A program made the translations under genes and the position numbers. Of a DNA stretch of 54,231 nucleotides, positions 25,370 through 34,793 are shown one piece after another (positions within the stretch are counted from its first letter, which is position 1; every line of letters begins with the position of its first letter). The notes beneath the pieces are model-generated. The model searched no databases. It saw only the letters and a list, made by a program, of their open reading frames with translations, and was not told the origin of the DNA. The DNA is from Bacteroides fluxus YIT 12057 (lineage in GTDB: Bacteria; Bacteroidota; Bacteroidia; Bacteroidales; Bacteroidaceae), in NCBI RefSeq assembly GCF_000195635.1, contig NZ_GL882623.1, forward strand, positions 193,976 through 248,206, read 5' to 3'.

Positions 25370-27628
25370 TTAATCTTCTATTCTCACCACCTGTTTGATG
25401 TTCTGTATCTGTTTCAGGTTGTTGCAGATAGTGCGTACATCCTCCACATCATGCACGTAAAGCTGTATCTTTCCTTCAAAGATACCGTCGATGGTCTCGA
25501 TGGTCAGTTTGCGGATGTTGACATTGAGCTGGCGGGAAATGACTTGGGTTACTTCGTTCAGCAGTCCCATGCAGTCTATACCTTTTATATATATGGTGAC
25601 GAGGAAAGAAAGATCCTTGTGGGTATCCCATTCAGTGGCAATGATACGGTTGCCGTAACTGCTTTTGAGGCGGGCGGCAACGGGACACTGGCGCTTGTGG
25701 ATGATTACCCGGTTTTCCTCATCGATATATCCCAGAACATCGTCACCGGGAATAGGGTGGCAACAGTCTGCCATGATATAGTTCTTGGAGATGGTTTCTT
25801 CGGTCAGCTTCAGAATCTGTTTGGTATTGATTTTCTCCTGCGGAACTTTTTCTTCCGGCTGCTCTTTGTTTTCTTTATTGTCCTTGTTGCCAAATGAAAA
25901 GGTGAGATACTTTTTCCAGTTGCTGCTCTGCTTTTCCTTGAATACATTCTTGTCTGCGTCACCCAATACAACCTTCTTGCTGCCGACGGCTACAAGCAAC
26001 TCGTCCAAGGTATGGAATTTATGCAGTCTGGTCAGCTTGTCCAATGCGGCATCGTCAATGCGGATGTCTTCATTTTTGAAGAAGTCGGCTATGATGGTTT
26101 CACCTTCTTTTTGGTAAGCTTTGGCTTCTTTACGCAGAATAGCAGCTATTTTGGTGCGGGCACGGGCGGTTGTGGCGTATGCTTCCCATTCCGGTTGCAC
26201 GCGTTGCGACTTCGAGGTCAGGATTTCCACCTGGTCACCGCTTTGCAACTTGTGGCTCAACGGAACCAGTTTATGGTTGACCTGGGCTCCGATGCAATGG
26301 CTGCCGATATCCGTATGCAACGAAAAGGCAAAGTCCAGTGCGGTAGAGTTTTGCGGCATTGTCTTGAGGTCACCTTTCGGAGTGAACACGAATATTTCCG
26401 ATGCAAACAGGTTCAGTTTGATGGTATCGAGGAAGTCGATGGCATCCGGTTGCGGGTCGTCCAGAATTTCCTTGATGGTACGCAGCCATTTCTCCAGTTC
26501 GCCTTCATCTTCACTGCCTCCGCCTTCTTTGTATTTCCAGTGGGCGGCAAACCCTTGTTCGGCCACATCATTCATGCGCTCACTGCGGATCTGGACTTCA
26601 ATCCATTGTCCGTTGTTGCCCATCAGCGTGACGTGAAGAGCCTGGTAACCGTTGGCCTTGGGGTGGCTGACCCAGTCGCGCAGGCGGTCGGGGTGTGGTT
26701 TGTATATTTTGGAGATGGAGACATAGATGCCGAAGCAGTCGTTCAGCTCCTCTTCCATATTGCGCGGTTCAAAGATGATGCGTACGGCAAGCAGGTCATA
26801 GATTTCTTCGAAAGGCACATGCTTGGTCTGCATCTTGTTCCAGATGGAATAGATGGATTTCACCCGGGCGAGGATACGGTATTTCAGTCCCATCTTATCC
26901 AATTGGGCACGTATGGGGGCGGTGAAGTCCTTGAATACCTTGTCGCGCTCAACGGCGGTGGCTTCCAGTTTCTTTTCTATTTCGCGGTATTCCTCGGGAT
27001 GCTCGTATTTGAAACTCAGATTCTCGAGTTCGGTCTTTATCTTGTATAATCCCAGCCGGTTGGCAAGCGGGGCGTAGATGTAAAGGGTCTCACCGGCTAT
27101 CTTGAACTGCTTGTTGGGCAGCATGGAGCCAAGCGTGCGCATGTTGTGCAGGCGGTCGGCTATCTTGATAAGGATGACACGGATGTCGTCGGACATGGTA
27201 AGCAGCAGCTTCTTGAAGTTCTCTGCCTGTGCGGAAGCCCGGTCTCCGAAGATGCCGCCGGAAATCTTGGTCAGTCCGTCCACGATCTGGGCAATCTTCG
27301 GGCCGAAGATATTCTCGATATCTTCCACCGTATAATCGGTATCTTCCACCACATCGTGCAGCAGGGCGGAACAGATGGAAGTAGAACCCAGGCCAATCTC
27401 CGTGCAGACAATTCTGGCCACGGCAATGGGGTGGAGTATGTAGGGTTCTCCCGAACGGCGTTTGATACCCTTGTGTGCCTGGTTGGCGAAGTTGAATGCC
27501 TTGGTTATGATCTCGACACGTTTGCGGTGTTTGGTTGCCAAATAGTCGTTCAACAGTTCCTGGAATGCCTGTTCAATCATTTCTTCTTCGGCTCTCTCTT
27601 TCTCCTTCTGGCTTATATGTTCTTCCAT
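25370..27628 (-). CDS. Bifunctional (p)ppGpp synthetase/hydrolase RelA/SpoT
   Basis: 752 residues. An HD hydrolase domain (HPIAVARIV; LLHDVVEDTDYT with intact HDxxED) comes first. A synthetase domain follows (RVKSIYSIWNKM, RLRDWVSHPKANGYQALHVTL), then TGS (EIFVFTPKGDLKTMPQNSTALDFAF), a helical/zinc-type region (MADCCHPIPGDDVLGY) and a C-terminal ACT domain (VTIYIKGIDCMGLLNEVTQVI). It makes and degrades the stringent-response alarmone in the cytosol. It ends the parA-parB-DUF5683-mltD-relA run, but a -7 box at 27661-27668 and an AAGGAG Shine-Dalgarno suggest its own promoter. Confidence 0.95.
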   Translation of the reverse strand: MEEHISQKEKERAEEEMIEQAFQELLNDYLATKHRKRVEIITKAFNFANQAHKGIKRRSGEPYILHPIAVARIVCTEIGLGSTSICSALLHDVVEDTDYTVEDIENIFGPKIAQIVDGLTKISGGIFGDRASAQAENFKKLLLTMSDDIRVILIKIADRLHNMRTLGSMLPNKQFKIAGETLYIYAPLANRLGLYKIKTELENLSFKYEHPEEYREIEKKLEATAVERDKVFKDFTAPIRAQLDKMGLKYRILARVKSIYSIWNKMQTKHVPFEEIYDLLAVRIIFEPRNMEEELNDCFGIYVSISKIYKPHPDRLRDWVSHPKANGYQALHVTLMGNNGQWIEVQIRSERMNDVAEQGFAAHWKYKEGGGSEDEGELEKWLRTIKEILDDPQPDAIDFLDTIKLNLFASEIFVFTPKGDLKTMPQNSTALDFAFSLHTDIGSHCIGAQVNHKLVPLSHKLQSGDQVEILTSKSQRVQPEWEAYATTARARTKIAAILRKEAKAYQKEGETIIADFFKNEDIRIDDAALDKLTRLHKFHTLDELLVAVGSKKVVLGDADKNVFKEKQSSNWKKYLTFSFGNKDNKENKEQPEEKVPQEKINTKQILKLTEETISKNYIMADCCHPIPGDDVLGYIDEENRVIIHKRQCPVAARLKSSYGNRIIATEWDTHKDLSFLVTIYIKGIDCMGLLNEVTQVISRQLNVNIRKLTIETIDGIFEGKIQLYVHDVEDVRTICNNLKQIQNIKQVVRIED

Positions 27629-27660
27629 ATACTGTTCTCCTTATTTCAATTCACTTTTTG

Positions 27661-27668
27661 CAAAAATA
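27661..27668 (-). promoter_or_regulatory. -7 box for relA/spoT
   Basis: TATTTTTG on the - strand, 33 nt before the ATG at 27628 and within the 74-bp gap after mltD. AAGGAG follows close to the start codon. Confidence 0.45.
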
Positions 27669-27702
27669 AGCAAATTTCAACACCGGACAAACGTTTCTGG
27701 CT

Positions 27703-28995
27703 TTATTTATATATCTTCAAGCGCTTTCCTGCCGAGATTCTGGTGCTGCGCAGTCCGTTCCAACTTTTTAACTGATTGACGGTGACGCCATATTTACGGG
27801 CAATGCTTCCCAAGTTCTCTCCGCTACGGATTTTATGATAGGTGACATCGCCTGTGGCGGCACTTTTACCGGAACGTGATTTGGAGTAGCGTGTGTCGGA
27901 AACGGCTACCGTCCTGCGGTTCTTGAACAGTTCATCGCTGCGGTGTGCATAAATGGTATCTTGCCTGTCGATAAATGTACTGATGTAATTCATTGGGAGG
28001 CGTAGCGTCTGCGGCTTGCTGTCTCCCGGAATGATATTCCTTTTGTATTGCGGGTTCAGGCTCTTTATTTCGTCCATGTTGATACCGCAGATATCGGCTA
28101 TCTGTTCAAAATGGAGATTACGGTTTACCTGTACGGTATCTGTTGCGTCCGGAATATTGGTCTCCATCGGGCAGATATTGTGCTTGCAATAATAAGTCAT
28201 TACATAATTGGCTGCGATAAAGGCAGGTACGTAGCCGCGGGTTTCTTTGGGCAGGTAATTGTAGATTCCCCAATAGTCCGTTTTACCGCCGGAGCGGCGG
28301 ATGGCCTTGTTGATAGTGCCCGGTCCGCAGTTGTAGGCGGCAATCACCAAGTTCCAGTCTTTGTAGATTTCGTACATGTCCCGCAGGTAACGGGCTGCTG
28401 CCCAAGTTGCTTTAATGGGGTCGCGGCGTTCGTCCACGAGGCTGTTGCTTTCCAGTCCGTAAATCTTGCCTGTACCGATCATGAACTGCCAAAGCCCGGA
28501 AGCTCCGGCACGGGATATGGCGGAAGGGTTGAGGGCAGACTCGATGATGGGAAGATATTTCAGTTCGAGCGGCAGATTGTAGGCGTCCAAAGCTTCTTCG
28601 AAGATGGGCATATAGAAGTTGCATGCGCTCAGCATGAAGGCTACGTGGTTGCGCAGGCGTCCGGCATACATGTCGATGAACTTGCGTACGATTTCGTTGT
28701 ATGGCATTTCCATGACGGTCGGCATGCGTGACAGACGGTCTATATAGACGGAATCACTGAACTGGGGGTTCTCGGTGGAAGTGCTGCAGTCTTTTCCCAA
28801 GTCAATGTAGTTCTTGGCTTTCCAGTCCGTGAACAGGCTGTCCAGAGGATACGTCATGCTTTTGGGCAGGTCGATGGTTTCCTTGCGCTCCGTTCCGTTT
28901 TCATGGATAAGTACATCTACGCTTTCTTGCGCCTGTGTCAGCGGCGCGAGAAAACTGCAGAACAGCAATGAGGAACTTATGATGATTTTCTTCAT
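27703..28995 (-). CDS. mltD: Membrane-bound lytic murein transglycosylase D-like protein
   Basis: 430 residues from the ATG at 28995. A signal peptide (MKKIIISSSLLFCSFLAPLTQA) precedes a GH23 lytic transglycosylase domain, with catalytic Glu in LPIIESALNP and signatures SRAGASGLWQFM and VIAAYNCGPG. A degenerate LysM-like part (FEQIADICGINMDEIKSLNPQYKRNIIPGD) and a C-terminal LysM (YHKIRSGENLGSIARKYGVTVNQLKSWNG) bind peptidoglycan. It cleaves glycan strands to 1,6-anhydro-MurNAc in the periplasm. No lipobox is seen, so it may be soluble rather than a lipoprotein. Confidence 0.92.
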   Translation of the reverse strand: MKKIIISSSLLFCSFLAPLTQAQESVDVLIHENGTERKETIDLPKSMTYPLDSLFTDWKAKNYIDLGKDCSTSTENPQFSDSVYIDRLSRMPTVMEMPYNEIVRKFIDMYAGRLRNHVAFMLSACNFYMPIFEEALDAYNLPLELKYLPIIESALNPSAISRAGASGLWQFMIGTGKIYGLESNSLVDERRDPIKATWAAARYLRDMYEIYKDWNLVIAAYNCGPGTINKAIRRSGGKTDYWGIYNYLPKETRGYVPAFIAANYVMTYYCKHNICPMETNIPDATDTVQVNRNLHFEQIADICGINMDEIKSLNPQYKRNIIPGDSKPQTLRLPMNYISTFIDRQDTIYAHRSDELFKNRRTVAVSDTRYSKSRSGKSAATGDVTYHKIRSGENLGSIARKYGVTVNQLKSWNGLRSTRISAGKRLKIYK

Positions 28996-29045
28996 ATAGG
29001 CGGGGTTATTGGTCATGAGTAATTATGCTTTAAGTTTGGTTGGTT

Positions 29046-29885
29046 TTAAAATCTGAAACTGCATTGCACACCTACGGATTTGTTGGAACTGCCGGTCATC
29101 TGATTGTTGATAACCGCAGGCTCCACCCTCATGCTGAGATCCGGGGTGATATCGAAATTGGACAATTCCGCATCTACGTAAGCATCTACGACGGACAGCA
29201 GATAGACACCGATGAAGGCGAAAATGCTCAAGTCGCGGTAACGGCGGTACGTGTCTTTTCGCTTCCGCAGGGTTTCGGTGAGTTGGGTTTTGGAAACTTT
29301 GTCCACGTATCCGGGAGGCAATAAATCGGTGATGCTGCTCGAATCCCATTTCTCATTGACGGCATCCTTATAGGCTTGCGAATAGTCCTTATACATCTTT
29401 CCGTTCCAGGTAAGGGCGTAGGCGCAACCGGCAAATCCTCCGTAGAAAATGGGTAATTTCCAATACTTGCGGTTGTAGATCTGTCCTCCACCGGGAATCA
29501 CGAGTGCGAGCCAGGTTGCCTTGGTGGGATTCGGAACCCATACCTTGGGGTTTATGGCCTTTCTCAACGTATCTGCCGGAACGGGCTGTTCCTTTATTTC
29601 CGGACTGGCGGTCATCTCAAGCAATTTTTTCTTGTTCTCGGCCGCAATGCTGTCTGCCAAGGCGATACTGCCCGGTTGGGACTTCGGCGAGATTTCTGCA
29701 TTCAGACTGTCGGTCTGCGGGTGCAAGGGTTGGCGTGCGGTTACAAGGGTGTCCGGTTGCAGACGGTGTATGCGTTTGGCGGCAGCACGCGGGCGGTTTT
29801 GGCCATACATAGCAATCCCTGTCGTCTGTAGGATACAGAGCAACAGGGCTATACTGATCTGGTATATTCTTCTTCTCTTCGTCAT
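29046..29885 (-). CDS. DUF5683 family membrane protein
   Basis: 279 residues with an N-terminal hydrophobic helix (about 7-28), a Pro/Ser-rich linker, and a C-terminal region with two or three helices (LALVIPGGGQIYNRKYWKLPIFYGGFAGCAYALTW; LSIFAFIGVYLLSVVDAYVDAEL). PGGGQIYNRKYWK is a hallmark of this Bacteroidetes family, whose function is unknown. The start follows the parB stop by one base, so translation is coupled. The conserved position between parB and mltD suggests a link to chromosome segregation or envelope growth; that is inference. Confidence 0.85.
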   Translation of the reverse strand: MTKRRRIYQISIALLLCILQTTGIAMYGQNRPRAAAKRIHRLQPDTLVTARQPLHPQTDSLNAEISPKSQPGSIALADSIAAENKKKLLEMTASPEIKEQPVPADTLRKAINPKVWVPNPTKATWLALVIPGGGQIYNRKYWKLPIFYGGFAGCAYALTWNGKMYKDYSQAYKDAVNEKWDSSSITDLLPPGYVDKVSKTQLTETLRKRKDTYRRYRDLSIFAFIGVYLLSVVDAYVDAELSNFDITPDLSMRVEPAVINNQMTGSSNKSVGVQCSFRF

Positions 29886-30770
29886 TTATTTCTTCAGCGT
29901 ATCAAGAATACCGATGATACGTTCCAATTCTTCTTCGTTACTGAACGGGATACTGATTTTACCTTTACCTTTCTCCGAGCAAGTGAGCTGTACTTTCGTG
30001 TTGAAGAACCCCGAAAGCTGTTGTTTCAGCATATTGAACTCTTCGGGCAGCTTGGCACGCTTGGGGGCGATTTTGCGGCTGCCGCTTTTTACGGTTTCAC
30101 CTTCGCTGAGGGATTTTACAATCTCTTCCACTTTGCGGACGGAATAACCGTGTTCCAGGATTTCCTCGTATATTTTTACCTGTAGCTTAGGGTCTCCCAA
30201 GGTTACCAAGGCACGGGCATGCCCCATGTCTATCTGCTTGTTTTGCAGTCCCATCTGTACGGGCGCAGGCAGTTTCAATAACCGCAGGTAGTTGGCGATG
30301 GTGGTGCGCTTCTTGCCCACACGCTCGCTAAGGCGCTCTTGCGTAAGTCCGTATTGCTCCAGCAGGTGCTGGTAGGCGAGGGCTATTTCCACGGAATTCA
30401 AGTCTTCGCGCTGTATGTTTTCAATAAGCGCCATTTCCATGACATTTTCGTCATCGGCGGTGCGTATATAGGCAGGGATACTTGTCAGCCCGGCAAGTTG
30501 TGAAGCGCGGAAACGGCGTTCTCCTGCGATGATCTGATATTCTTCGTTGTCCAGCTTGCGTAAAGTGATGGGCTGGATAATTCCTATTTCTGCGATAGAG
30601 TCGGCAAGTTCCTGCAGCGCCGTCTGGTCGAATTCACGGCGGGGCTGGTTAGGATTGACGATGATTTTCGACAATTCTATTTCATTGATGGAGGAAGAGC
30701 CTTCAGTACGGACTTCGTCCATGGAAAACAGGGCATCCAACCCACGTCCTAATGCATTTCTTTGTGCCAT
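29886..30770 (-). CDS. parB: Chromosome-partitioning protein ParB
   Basis: 294 residues. The N-terminal CTP-binding ParB/Srx-like domain carries NPNQPRREF, ELADSIAEIGIIQPI and GERRFRA. A HTH domain (LTQERLSERVGKKRTTIANYLRLLKLP) binds parS, and a C-terminal dimerisation segment ends the protein. It loads on parS sites near the origin and spreads as a CTP-gated clamp. It follows parA by 116 bases in the same direction. I did not find a canonical parS in this window by eye. Confidence 0.95.
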   Translation of the reverse strand: MAQRNALGRGLDALFSMDEVRTEGSSSINEIELSKIIVNPNQPRREFDQTALQELADSIAEIGIIQPITLRKLDNEEYQIIAGERRFRASQLAGLTSIPAYIRTADDENVMEMALIENIQREDLNSVEIALAYQHLLEQYGLTQERLSERVGKKRTTIANYLRLLKLPAPVQMGLQNKQIDMGHARALVTLGDPKLQVKIYEEILEHGYSVRKVEEIVKSLSEGETVKSGSRKIAPKRAKLPEEFNMLKQQLSGFFNTKVQLTCSEKGKGKISIPFSNEEELERIIGILDTLKK

Positions 30771-30886
30771 CTATTTTATTTACTGTTTATTCCCTACGGT
30801 CATGACACATCTCTTATCTTTGACACATAGGTACGTTGACGATTTACAATTTACAATTTGGTTGCACATGAATCATTGGCTGTCAA

Positions 30887-31657
30887 TCACCGCTTTTCAT
30901 TCCTGCTGATCAGTTCCTTGGCAAGCGCCATGTGATTCTTGGCTCCCGTGGAGTCCGCATCGTAAAGGATGGTAGGCAGGCCATAGCTGGGAGCCTCACT
31001 GAGTTTCACGTTACGCTGGATGACGGTACTGAACACCAGCTCCTGGAAGTGGCGTTTCACTTCGTCATAAATCTGGTTGGCCTGTCGCAGGCGTGAGTCG
31101 TACATGGTCAGCAGAAAACCTTCGATTTCGAGTGCCGGGTTCAGTTTGGACTTGATGATTTTAATGGTGTTCAACAATTTGCTGATCCCTTCCAATGCAA
31201 AATATTCCGCTTGGACAGGGATGATAACGGAGTCGGCGGCGGTCAGTGCATTGACTGTAATCAGCCCTAGCGAGGGAGAGCAGTCTATCAAGATATAATC
31301 AAACTCTTCTTTCAGCGGGGCAAGTACTTCTTTCAGTATCTTCTCGCGGTTCTTGAGGTTGAGCATCTCTATTTCGGCGCCTACTAAATTGATGTGGGAG
31401 GAGATTACTTTCAGCGTTTCTATCTCCGTGTCATGAAGAGCGTTGCGCACGTCTGCACGGTCGATAATGCACTCATAAATAGTACATTCCGACTGCTTGA
31501 TGTCCACACCTAAGCCTGACGAAGCATTGGCCTGGGGATCTGCATCTACAACGAGCACTTTCTTTTCAAGCGTGGCGAGTGAGGCTGCGAGGTTGATTGT
31601 CGTCGTAGTCTTGCCTACACCACCCTTTTGGTTTGCCATAGCAATTATTTTTCCCAT
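30887..31657 (-). CDS. parA: Chromosome-partitioning ATPase ParA (Soj)
   Basis: 256 residues from the ATG at 31657 (an alternative ATG at 31666 adds three residues). It has the deviant Walker A KGGVGKTTT (about 9-17), Walker A' (VDADPQANAS) and Walker B (YILIDCSPSLG). This ATPase forms nucleoid-bound dimers and moves ParB-parS complexes. It heads the cluster parA-parB-DUF5683-mltD-relA. Upstream lies a long gap with an unusual palindrome (31943-32030). Confidence 0.96.
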   Translation of the reverse strand: MGKIIAMANQKGGVGKTTTTINLAASLATLEKKVLVVDADPQANASSGLGVDIKQSECTIYECIIDRADVRNALHDTEIETLKVISSHINLVGAEIEMLNLKNREKILKEVLAPLKEEFDYILIDCSPSLGLITVNALTAADSVIIPVQAEYFALEGISKLLNTIKIIKSKLNPALEIEGFLLTMYDSRLRQANQIYDEVKRHFQELVFSTVIQRNVKLSEAPSYGLPTILYDADSTGAKNHMALAKELISRNEKR

Positions 31658-31666
31658 AATTTCCAT

Positions 31667-32142
31667 ATTTTATCGGCAGCGAAATAAGTGATAATTCCGT
31701 ATAGCACCTACTAAAAAAGAGAAAGATTGCAAAAACGGTTGATAAGTCGGCTATTTTGTTAATAACTCCACGGGGTAGTAGCGCGTCGTGTGGCATTATT
31801 GTAACCGCTTGGGGCTATCTTCCTCTATATTAGCGGACAAATATACATATTAATATTGAAATGCAGTAGCTTTTTTGCCTCGCTTGCGGAAGATTAAGAT
31901 TTATTTTCCCTCTCTGCCGGGGGGCTTCCATCATTTATCAAACTCTGTTCACAGGCTGCGAATATATATTCAGAGGTTGCGGATATATGTTCTAAGGTTG
32001 TGAATATGTATTCGCAGCCTGTGAACAGAGAATACTCTTAACTCCTACGACCTTTAGTACCTGTAGAAAAAAAGTTTTCTGCCACTACCTTGCAATTTTT
32101 CAGTTGATGTCTGGGCCGTCGTTCCGCTATACCGTCGTTCCG
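31667..32142. other. 476-bp gene-free region upstream of parA
   Basis: There is no coding sequence I can support. It contains the 88-nt palindrome with inner 21-nt repeats at 31943-32030; the remainder is A/T-rich with no clear -7 box for parA that I could fix. Confidence 0.6.
31943..32030. repeat. Palindrome with 22-bp perfect arms enclosing three 21-bp tandem repeats
   Basis: Arms 31943-31964 and 32009-32030 are exact reverse complements. AGGcTGCGaATATAtaTTC-like units start at 31953, 31974 and 31995, spaced exactly 21 nt. It may be a protein-binding array or a structured RNA/DNA element. It is not a match to the classic parS. Confidence 0.85.
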
Positions 32143-32616
32143 CTATACCAGAGTTTCAATGAATAGCCAGCTGAAGTAACCGCATACCACGAATTTGAGT
32201 ACCGTGCCGAAAAGGAATCCCACCAGGGAGCCGAATCCCGATTTCAACGCTTCCCCGGTTTCTCTGCCACCCAGTAACTCTCCGAAGAAAGCACCGAGGA
32301 AAGGTCCGAGGATGATTCCCCAAGGCATGAAGAACAGTCCGGCAACAGTGCCTATGAGGCATCCGCGGGTGCCCCACCGGCTGCCTCCGCTGTATTTGCT
32401 GCTCAGCATGGGGATGAAGTAGTCGAGTACCTGCAGAAGAATGACGACGAACAGCCAGGTAAGTAGTTGGGCGGTGGTGAATGAGGCCTTGTCCGTGAAG
32501 TGCAGGAGCAGCAGGCCGGCATAGGCTACCGGGGGGCCGGGGATTACCGGCAAGATGCATCCCGCCAGTCCTGCGGCCAGGCAGAGAATGCCAAGGATGA
32601 TGAGAAGTATATCCAT
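32143..32616 (-). CDS. DUF456 family membrane protein
   Basis: 157 residues from the ATG at 32616. It is highly hydrophobic with about four helices and glycine-rich turns (LAGCILPVIPGPPVAYAGLL, GCLIGTVAGLFFMPWGIILGPFLGAFFGELL), the pattern of DUF456. Two internally similar glycine-zipper-like halves are visible. It is an inner membrane protein of unknown function. It is divergent from surE, with a -7 box TATTTTTG at 32641-32648. Confidence 0.85.
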   Translation of the reverse strand: MDILLIILGILCLAAGLAGCILPVIPGPPVAYAGLLLLHFTDKASFTTAQLLTWLFVVILLQVLDYFIPMLSSKYSGGSRWGTRGCLIGTVAGLFFMPWGIILGPFLGAFFGELLGGRETGEALKSGFGSLVGFLFGTVLKFVVCGYFSWLFIETLV

Positions 32617-32640
32617 GAGGTTGATATTTTGGTTTGAAAA

Positions 32641-32648
32641 CAAAAATA
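32641..32648 (-). promoter_or_regulatory. -7 box for the DUF456 gene
   Basis: TATTTTTG on the - strand, 24 nt before the ATG at 32616. Confidence 0.45.
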
Positions 32649-32742
32649 CTGACTATAAGGTTTTATAAGATGAATTATGGTTGAAAATCTGTCTTTATTA
32701 ACTATTTTTGCCTCAAAAGTGAAGATGGACTGAGGTTTGCGC

Positions 32743-32750
32743 TATCTTTG
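32743..32750 (+). promoter_or_regulatory. -7 box for surE-lpxB
   Basis: TATCTTTG, 25 nt before the ATG at 32776. It sets the surE start there rather than at an upstream codon overlapping the box. Confidence 0.55.
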
Positions 32751-32775
32751 CACAACAATAATAAAGAATCATGTT

Positions 32776-33540
32776 ATGGAAAATCAGAGACCTTTGATAT
32801 TGATTTCCAATGATGACGGCATCATTGCGAAAGGCATTAGCGAGTTGATCAAGTTCCTCCGTCCATTGGGGGAGATTGTGGTAATGGCACCGGATACCCC
32901 GCGTTCCGGCAGTGCTTCTGCGCTGACGGTCACGGAACCGATTCATTATCATTTGCTCCGTAAGGATGTGGGGCTGACGGTTTATAAATGTTCCGGTACC
33001 CCGGCTGATTGTGTGAAACTGGCTTTTCATACCGTACTTGACCGCAAGCCCGACCTGGTGGTGGGCGGCATCAATCATGGGGACAATTCATCCGTCAACG
33101 TACATTATTCCGGTACGATGGGGGTGGTGATTGAAGGCTGTTTGAAAGGGGTACCTTCCATCGGCTTTTCGCTCTGCAGCCATGAACCGAATGCCGACTT
33201 CGAACCGGCCGGTCCCTATATCCGCGAGATAGCCCGCCAGGTATTGGAAAAAGGGTTGCCTCCGTTGACTTGCTTGAATGTGAATATTCCGGATACCAAA
33301 GAACTGAAAGGTATTAAGGTCTGTGAGCAGACCAAGGGACAATGGATCAATGAATGGGAAAACTTTGCCCATAGGGGAGACGCTCACTATTATTGGTTGA
33401 CGGGCGAGTTTGAGAACAATGATGCGGAAAACGAGAAGAATGACCATTGGGCGCTTGAAAACGGCTATGTGGCAATCACTCCGACTACTGTGGATGTCAC
33501 CGCCTATGGTCTGGTGGAAGAACTCAAAACCTGGTTTTAA
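32776..33540 (+). CDS. surE: 5'/3'-nucleotidase SurE
   Basis: 254 residues from the ATG at 32776. Metal-site motifs are visible: ISNDDG (about 10-15), SGSASALT (about 45-52) and GINHGDNSS (about 97-105). The [11 protein letters not shown] segment follows, as expected for the family. SurE dephosphorylates nucleoside monophosphates, often under stress. lpxB starts 5 bases after the stop, so the two are co-transcribed; this pairing is usual in Bacteroidetes. Confidence 0.95.
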   Translation: MENQRPLILISNDDGIIAKGISELIKFLRPLGEIVVMAPDTPRSGSASALTVTEPIHYHLLRKDVGLTVYKCSGTPADCVKLAFHTVLDRKPDLVVGGINHGDNSSVNVHYSGTMGVVIEGCLKGVPSIGFSLCSHEPNADFEPAGPYIREIARQVLEKGLPPLTCLNVNIPDTKELKGIKVCEQTKGQWINEWENFAHRGDAHYYWLTGEFENNDAENEKNDHWALENGYVAITPTTVDVTAYGLVEELKTWF

Positions 33541-33545
33541 AGCAC

Positions 33546-34697
33546 ATGAAGTATTACTTGATTGTCGGTGAGGCTTCCGGTGATTTGCATGCCTCCCATC
33601 TGATGGCCGCCTTGAAAGGGGAAGATCCGCAGGCGGAATTCCGTTTCTTCGGCGGAGATATGATGGCGGCTGTCGGCGGGACGATGGTGAAGCATTACAA
33701 GGAGCTGGCCTATATGGGCTTTATTCCTGTGTTGCTGCATCTGCGTACTATTTTTGCCAATATGAAACGTTGCAAGGAGGACATTGTGGCATGGCAGCCG
33801 GATGTGCTGATCTTGGTGGATTATCCGGGGTTTAACCTGAATATAGCCAAATTCGTGCATGCCGAAACGCAAATCCCCGTCTTTTATTATATCTCTCCCA
33901 AGATATGGGCATGGAAAGAGTACCGCATCAAGAATATCAAACGGGATGTAGATGAATTGTTTTCAATCCTCCCTTTCGAAGTGGAGTTCTTTGAAGGAAA
34001 GCACCGGTATCCGATACATTATGTCGGTAATCCGACCATGGATGAAGTGACGGCTTTTCTTTCTTCCGCTCCGGAGGAGGCCTTTGAAGATTTTGTACGG
34101 GCTGACGGACTGCCTTCAAAGCCTGTCATTGCCATACTGGCGGGTAGCCGTAAGCAGGAGATCAAGGATAATCTGCCCGACATGCTCCGGGCGGCTTCTG
34201 CTTTTACCGGGTATCAGCTGGTGTTGGCGGGCGCTCCGGGTATTGCTCCTGAATATTATGAACAATATATGGGAGGTGCGGACGTGAAAATCATCTTTAA
34301 CCGGACGTTCCCTTTGTTGCGGCAAGCTACGGCCGCATTGGTCACTTCGGGGACCGCCACGCTGGAAACGGCTCTGTTCCGTGTGCCGCAGGCGGTTTGT
34401 TACCATACTCCGATGGGAAAAGTAATCGCTTTTCTGAAGCGCCATGTGCTGAAAGTGAAATACATCTCTTTGGTCAATCTCATTGCCGGCCGGGAGGTGG
34501 TGAAGGAGTTGGTTGCCGACACGATGACGGTAGAGCAGGTGCGCTCGGAATTGGGACGTATCTTGTATGATGAGGAGTATCGCAGGCAGATGCTGGAAGG
34601 TTATGAATACATGGCATCCCGGCTGGGAGAAGCGGGGGCGCCGAAGCATGCCGCGCACGAAATGGTGACGTTGCTTCGGGAACGTTACGGGAAATAA
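33546..34697 (+). CDS. lpxB: Lipid-A-disaccharide synthase
   Basis: 383 residues of a GT19 glycosyltransferase. The N-terminal motif GEASGDLHASHLMAAL, FFGGDMM, and the central YISPKIWAWKEYRIKNIKRDVDELFSILPFE are typical. So is the nucleotide-binding LVTSGTATLETALF. It joins UDP-2,3-diacylglucosamine with lipid X at the cytosolic face of the inner membrane to form the lipid A disaccharide. Length and motifs are complete. It is the second gene after surE, 5 bases apart. Confidence 0.96.
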   Translation: MKYYLIVGEASGDLHASHLMAALKGEDPQAEFRFFGGDMMAAVGGTMVKHYKELAYMGFIPVLLHLRTIFANMKRCKEDIVAWQPDVLILVDYPGFNLNIAKFVHAETQIPVFYYISPKIWAWKEYRIKNIKRDVDELFSILPFEVEFFEGKHRYPIHYVGNPTMDEVTAFLSSAPEEAFEDFVRADGLPSKPVIAILAGSRKQEIKDNLPDMLRAASAFTGYQLVLAGAPGIAPEYYEQYMGGADVKIIFNRTFPLLRQATAALVTSGTATLETALFRVPQAVCYHTPMGKVIAFLKRHVLKVKYISLVNLIAGREVVKELVADTMTVEQVRSELGRILYDEEYRRQMLEGYEYMASRLGEAGAPKHAAHEMVTLLRERYGK

Positions 34698-34793
34698 CCG
34701 TATTTTAAGAATTTGTTAAAAAGGATAGAGCCGGTGCAGTAAATGCCCGGCTTTTGTATTTTCTATACAGAAATAAACGAAAAGACTTTGATT

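Noticed and set aside
26012..27049. 345-aa ORF on the + strand
   Set aside because: Antisense to relA/spoT, whose domains are clear.
31953..32015. CRISPR array
   Set aside because: Three contiguous 21-bp repeats without spacers and no cas genes.
30771..32142. Canonical parS site near parAB
   Set aside because: I looked for TGTTTCACGTGAAACA-like palindromes and saw none; the palindrome at 31943 has a different sequence.
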